Below, one piece after another: positions 7,295 to 9,402 of a DNA stretch of 9,402 bases; the first letter of the stretch is position 1; each line of letters opens with the position of its first letter. The stretch lies in assembly GCA_018715025.1 (NCBI GenBank), contig DVMK01000196.1, positions 1 through 9,402 on the forward strand, in the 5' to 3' direction. This stretch comes from Candidatus Caccousia avistercoris (lineage in GTDB: Bacteria > Bacillota > Clostridia > Oscillospirales > Acutalibacteraceae). The position numbers and the translations under genes are program-made. The notes beneath the pieces were generated by a model. That model saw only the letters and a program-made list of their open reading frames with translations, ran no database searches and was not told the origin of the DNA.

Positions 7295-7537
7295 ATCAGC
7301 TTGTCGAAAAAGCAAATGTTAAAGTTTTCGTCCACCTTTTTCAAAAGGTGGTGGGGTGCAGGGGGCGCCGTGCGCCAGTGGCGCACAAACAAGGCGCCGA
7401 CCGGAGCGGGAGCGGAGACCCAAAGCCCCGCAAATGGCCGTGAAACGGCTTCAAAAAGGGTAAGCAGACAGGGAGCGCAGCTCCCGATTCTGCGATCTTC
7501 TGTGGCACCATGCTTGAAATCTATCGATAAACTGACA
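7295..7537. repeat. Putative 243-bp MITE-like non-coding element with terminal inverted repeats
   Basis: The left end TCAGCTTGTCGA (7296-7307) and the inverse of the right end, TCAGTTTATCGA (from 7524-7535), match at 10 of 12 positions. The element is flanked by the 27-bp direct repeats. Inside are four hairpins: CCACCTTTT/AAAAGGTGG (7332-7351), GTGCGCC-AGT-GGCGCAC (7370-7386) between two GGCGCC palindromes, GCCGT-GAA-ACGGC (7437-7449) and GGGAGC-GCA-GCTCCC (7471-7485). A reading frame crosses the region but has no start signal, domain or coding character. I infer a small non-autonomous mobile element or structured repeat; no transposase is in the window. Confidence 0.6.
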
Positions 7538-7570
7538 CCCCCGCGGATGTCTTTCCGCGGGGGCGTTTTT
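7538..7570 (+). terminator. Right half of split terminator, serving the lipoprotein transcript
   Basis: The same hairpin as at 7268-7294: a 10-bp stem CCCCCGCGGA (7538-7547) with TCCGCGGGGG (7554-7563), followed on the plus strand by CGTTTTT and later GGTTTTGTTTTG. It is an intrinsic terminator for the transcript of the lipoprotein gene. On the minus strand the stem is followed by TGTCAGTTTATCG, with no U-tract. Positions 7538-7564 are the right copy of the 27-bp direct repeat. Confidence 0.8.
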
Positions 7571-7596
7571 CTGTCTGCCGGTTTTGTTTTGACTGC

Positions 7597-8970
7597 TCAG
7601 CCCTCCACCTGAGGCAGGGACGCAAAGCCCTTTTCCAGCTCTTCGTCGGTGGGGATGTAGTCGTTCATGGTGTGGTCGTGGTAAGACTGGTAGGCGGTCA
7701 TGTCGAAGTAGCCGGTGCCGGTCAGGCCGAAGAGGATGGTCTTTTGCTCGCCGCTTTCCCGGCAGCGGATGGCCTCGTCAATGGCGCAGCGGATGGCGTG
7801 GGAGCTTTCCGGCGCGGGGAGGATGGTTTCCAGCTTGGCGAAGAGCACGGCGGCGTCGAACACCTTGGTCTGTTCCGCAGAGCGGGCCTCGTCCAGGTAG
7901 CCGTCGTGGTACAGCTTGGAGAGGATGGGGCTCATGCCGTGGTACCGCAGGCCGCCCGCATGGTTGGGGGAGGGGATGAACCCGCAGCCCAGGGTGTACA
8001 TCTTGGCCAGGGGGGTTACCCGGCCGGTGTCGCAGAAGTCGTAGGCGTAGCGGCCCCTGGTGAGAGAGGGGCAGGAGGCGGGCTCTACGGCGATGAAATG
8101 GGGGTTGGCCTTGCCGGTGAGCTTATCCTGCATGAAGGGGGCGATGAGGCCGCCCAGGTTGGAGCCGCCCCCCGCGCAGCCGATGATGATGTCGGGGTAT
8201 TCGCCGATCATCTCCATGGCGATTTTGCTTTCCAGGCCGATGATGGACTGGTGCAGCAGCACCTGGTTCAGCACGCTGCCCAGCACATACCGGCAGTTGG
8301 GGGTGGTGGTGGCCTTTTCAATGGCCTCTGAAATGGCGCAGCCCAGGCTGCCGCTGGTGTCGGGGTTGGTTTCCAGAATAGCCCGGCCCACCTTGGTGGT
8401 GTCGCTGGGGCTGGCCACCACGTTGGCCCCGAAGGTCTGCATGACGGCCTTCCGGTAGGGCTTCTGGTTGTACGAGCCCTTTACCATAAACACGTCCAGG
8501 TCAAGGCCGAAGTACGAGCAGGCCTCGGAAAGGGCCGTGCCCCACTGGCCCGCGCCGGTTTCGGTGGTCAGGCTGGTGAGGCCCTGCTTCTTGGCGTAGT
8601 AGGCCTGCGCCACAGCGGAGTTCAGCTTATGGCTGCCAGAGGTATTGCTGCCCTCGAATTTGTAGTAGATGTGGGCCGGGGTGTCCAGGTATTTTTCCAG
8701 GTGGTACGCCCGGCACAGGGGGGAGGGGCGGTACATTTTGTAAATGTCCAGCACCGGCTCGGGAATGTCGAAGTACCGGGTGGTGGAGTCCATTTCCTGC
8801 TGGGCCAGCTCCTCACAGAAAATGGGGTAAAGCTCCTCTGTGCGGACAGGCTTCATGGTGCCCGGGTTCAGCAGGGGATCCGGCTGCTCCTTCATGTCGG
8901 CGCGCAGGTTGTACCACTGCTTCGGCATCTGATCTTCAGTCAATATAACTCTGTGAGGGATTTTTGCCAT
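7597..8970 (-). CDS. trpB: Tryptophan synthase beta chain, TrpB2 type (stand-alone)
   Basis: A 457-residue PLP enzyme that condenses indole with a serine-type substrate to make L-tryptophan. The N-terminal extension (PHRVILTEDQMPKQWYNL ... PDPLLNPGTM) and the length point to the TrpB2 subgroup rather than canonical TrpB1 of about 400 residues. Active-site parts are all present: RPSPL (81-85), the PLP lysine Lys115 in GSNTSGSHKLNSA, the catalytic Glu137 in ETGAGQWG (TrpB1 usually has GQHG), and the phosphate-binding CAGGGSNLGG starting at 265. ATG at 8970 has AAAGGAG at 8980-8986, 9 bases upstream. No trpA is nearby. TrpB2 proteins are often encoded alone and some are reported to use O-phosphoserine. 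The Trp-type T-box leader upstream supports a role in tryptophan supply. Confidence 0.95.
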   Translation of the reverse strand: MAKIPHRVILTEDQMPKQWYNLRADMKEQPDPLLNPGTMKPVRTEELYPIFCEELAQQEMDSTTRYFDIPEPVLDIYKMYRPSPLCRAYHLEKYLDTPAHIYYKFEGSNTSGSHKLNSAVAQAYYAKKQGLTSLTTETGAGQWGTALSEACSYFGLDLDVFMVKGSYNQKPYRKAVMQTFGANVVASPSDTTKVGRAILETNPDTSGSLGCAISEAIEKATTTPNCRYVLGSVLNQVLLHQSIIGLESKIAMEMIGEYPDIIIGCAGGGSNLGGLIAPFMQDKLTGKANPHFIAVEPASCPSLTRGRYAYDFCDTGRVTPLAKMYTLGCGFIPSPNHAGGLRYHGMSPILSKLYHDGYLDEARSAEQTKVFDAAVLFAKLETILPAPESSHAIRCAIDEAIRCRESGEQKTILFGLTGTGYFDMTAYQSYHDHTMNDYIPTDEELEKGFASLPQVEG

Positions 8971-9046
8971 GGAAATCGGCTCCTTTCAAAGTGAAATCTG
9001 TGTTTCGGGTGGGCTTCCTTTCACAAAAACCAGGCGCTGGGGGAAT

Positions 9047-9085
9047 AAAAAAACGGCTCTTGTCCCCACAAAGGGACAAGAGCCG
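9047..9085 (-). terminator. T-box-controlled intrinsic terminator
   Basis: On the minus strand a 13-bp perfect stem, GGGACAAGAGCCG (9073-9085 as read on the plus strand) with CGGCTCTTGTCCC (9054-9066), closes a 6-base loop and is followed by seven T's (9047-9053). It begins about 10 bases after the T-box sequence, the standard place for the regulated terminator. Positions 8971-9046, between it and the trpB2 start, hold only the ribosome binding site. Confidence 0.92.
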
Positions 9086-9332
9086 GTAAACTCCTGCGGT
9101 ACCACCCAATTTGCGGCAAAGCCGCCACTTTCTCCACGCGCAGCAACGCGTGCCCTCTTGGTAACGGGCAGGGTTCCCGTCAGCGGCTACTTGGGGGCTT
9201 CCCCCGGTTCGCCGTGCCCTCGTAAGACCATTCCCTCAGCCAGCCTTTGCCGCGCTCTCAGCCCCCACGGCTCTCTGAAAAAGGCTTTCTGCTCAGGTAC
9301 TCCCCTTACTCATCGGTTTTTCTGTGAAATTT
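9047..9332 (-). ncRNA. T-box riboswitch leader, tryptophan specifier (UGG)
   Basis: This leader of trpB2 senses uncharged tRNA. Reading the minus strand, the base of Stem I pairs GTAAG (9305-9309) with CTTAC (9222-9226). The loop-E bases AGTA (9298-9301) face GAA (9231-9233), and the next triplet TGG (9228-9230) is the specifier, a Trp codon. Above it CCTGAGC pairs with GCTGAGG around one G-G mismatch, then AGCCTTT pairs with AAAGGCT. AGAGAG (9271-9276) lies in the upper arm. The T-box itself, GGGTGGTACCGC, is at 9096-9107, immediately before the terminator stem. Uncharged tRNA-Trp should stabilise the antiterminator and let trpB2 be transcribed. The 5' end is set by the promoter -10 box and is approximate. 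Confidence 0.93.
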
Positions 9333-9338
9333 GGTTTT

Positions 9339-9367
9339 ATTATAGCCGCCTGCGGGGCAAATGTCAA
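9339..9367 (-). promoter_or_regulatory. Consensus sigma-A-type promoter of the T-box/trpB2 unit
   Basis: The minus strand has TTGACA (9362-9367), a 17-base spacer and TATAAT (9339-9344): both hexamers and the spacing are exact consensus. Transcription should start near 9332, giving a leader of about 360 bases before trpB2. With such a strong promoter, control probably rests mainly on the T-box. Confidence 0.93.
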
Positions 9368-9385
9368 GACTTTTTTCTGGGGAGA

Positions 9386-9402
9386 ACAGGTTCGTTTACC
9401 TG
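9386..9402. other. Small inverted repeat at the window edge
   Basis: CAGGT-TCGTTT-ACCTG (9387-9402) is a 5-bp inverted repeat just upstream of the trpB2 promoter and running to the last base. It may be the tail of a terminator or operator belonging to the neighbouring locus, but it has no T-tract within view. Confidence 0.2.

Noticed and set aside
7157..7612. Open frame of about 151 codons running through the intergenic element
   Set aside because: It overlaps the end of the lipoprotein gene, crosses both terminators and the hairpin element, and has no ribosome binding site or domain.

Overview
The window reads as a chromosomal segment of a GC-rich Gram-positive anaerobe of the class Clostridia. 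An Oscillospiraceae-type gut bacterium is my best guess. The support is a T-box leader (almost confined to Gram-positive bacteria), strong Shine-Dalgarno sites, a lipoprotein carrying a D-Ala-D-Ala-peptidase-type domain, AT-rich hairpin repeats between genes of a kind I associate from memory with that family, and high coding GC. No phage, plasmid, CRISPR, tRNA or rRNA gene is visible.

Positions 1-7236 hold six genes on the plus strand: a membrane acyltransferase-like protein of the HGSNAT/DUF1624 type (221-991, TTG start), a GNAT acetyltransferase (1102-1629), the RNA-binding transcription accessory protein Tex (1626-3818, sharing ATGA with the GNAT gene), a sodium-dependent neurotransmitter:sodium symporter (NSS) family transporter (3893-5245, TTG start), a TraX-family membrane protein (5315-6022), and a lipoprotein with an SH3-like domain followed by a VanX/VanY-type M15 metallopeptidase domain (6034-7236). 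The GNAT-tex and TraX-lipoprotein pairs are tight enough to be co-transcribed. The other gaps are about 70 to 110 bp.

Positions 7237-7596 lie between convergent genes and hold the most unusual structure. A long bidirectional terminator appears to have been split by a 243-bp non-coding element with imperfect terminal inverted repeats, leaving a perfect 27-bp direct duplication of the terminator hairpin on both sides. The left copy keeps only the U-tract that serves the minus strand, and the right copy keeps only the one that serves the plus strand. The element is built of small hairpins, and its AT-rich hairpin has a relative at 9-51.

Positions 7597-9367 form a self-contained minus-strand tryptophan unit: a consensus promoter (TTGACA, 17 bp, TATAAT), a T-box leader whose specifier reads UGG (Trp), a terminator, and a stand-alone TrpB2-type tryptophan synthase beta chain. 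No trpA or other trp gene is in view, so the enzyme may make tryptophan from free indole when charged tRNA-Trp runs low. The NSS transporter could conceivably import an aromatic amino acid, but nothing in the sequence fixes its substrate.
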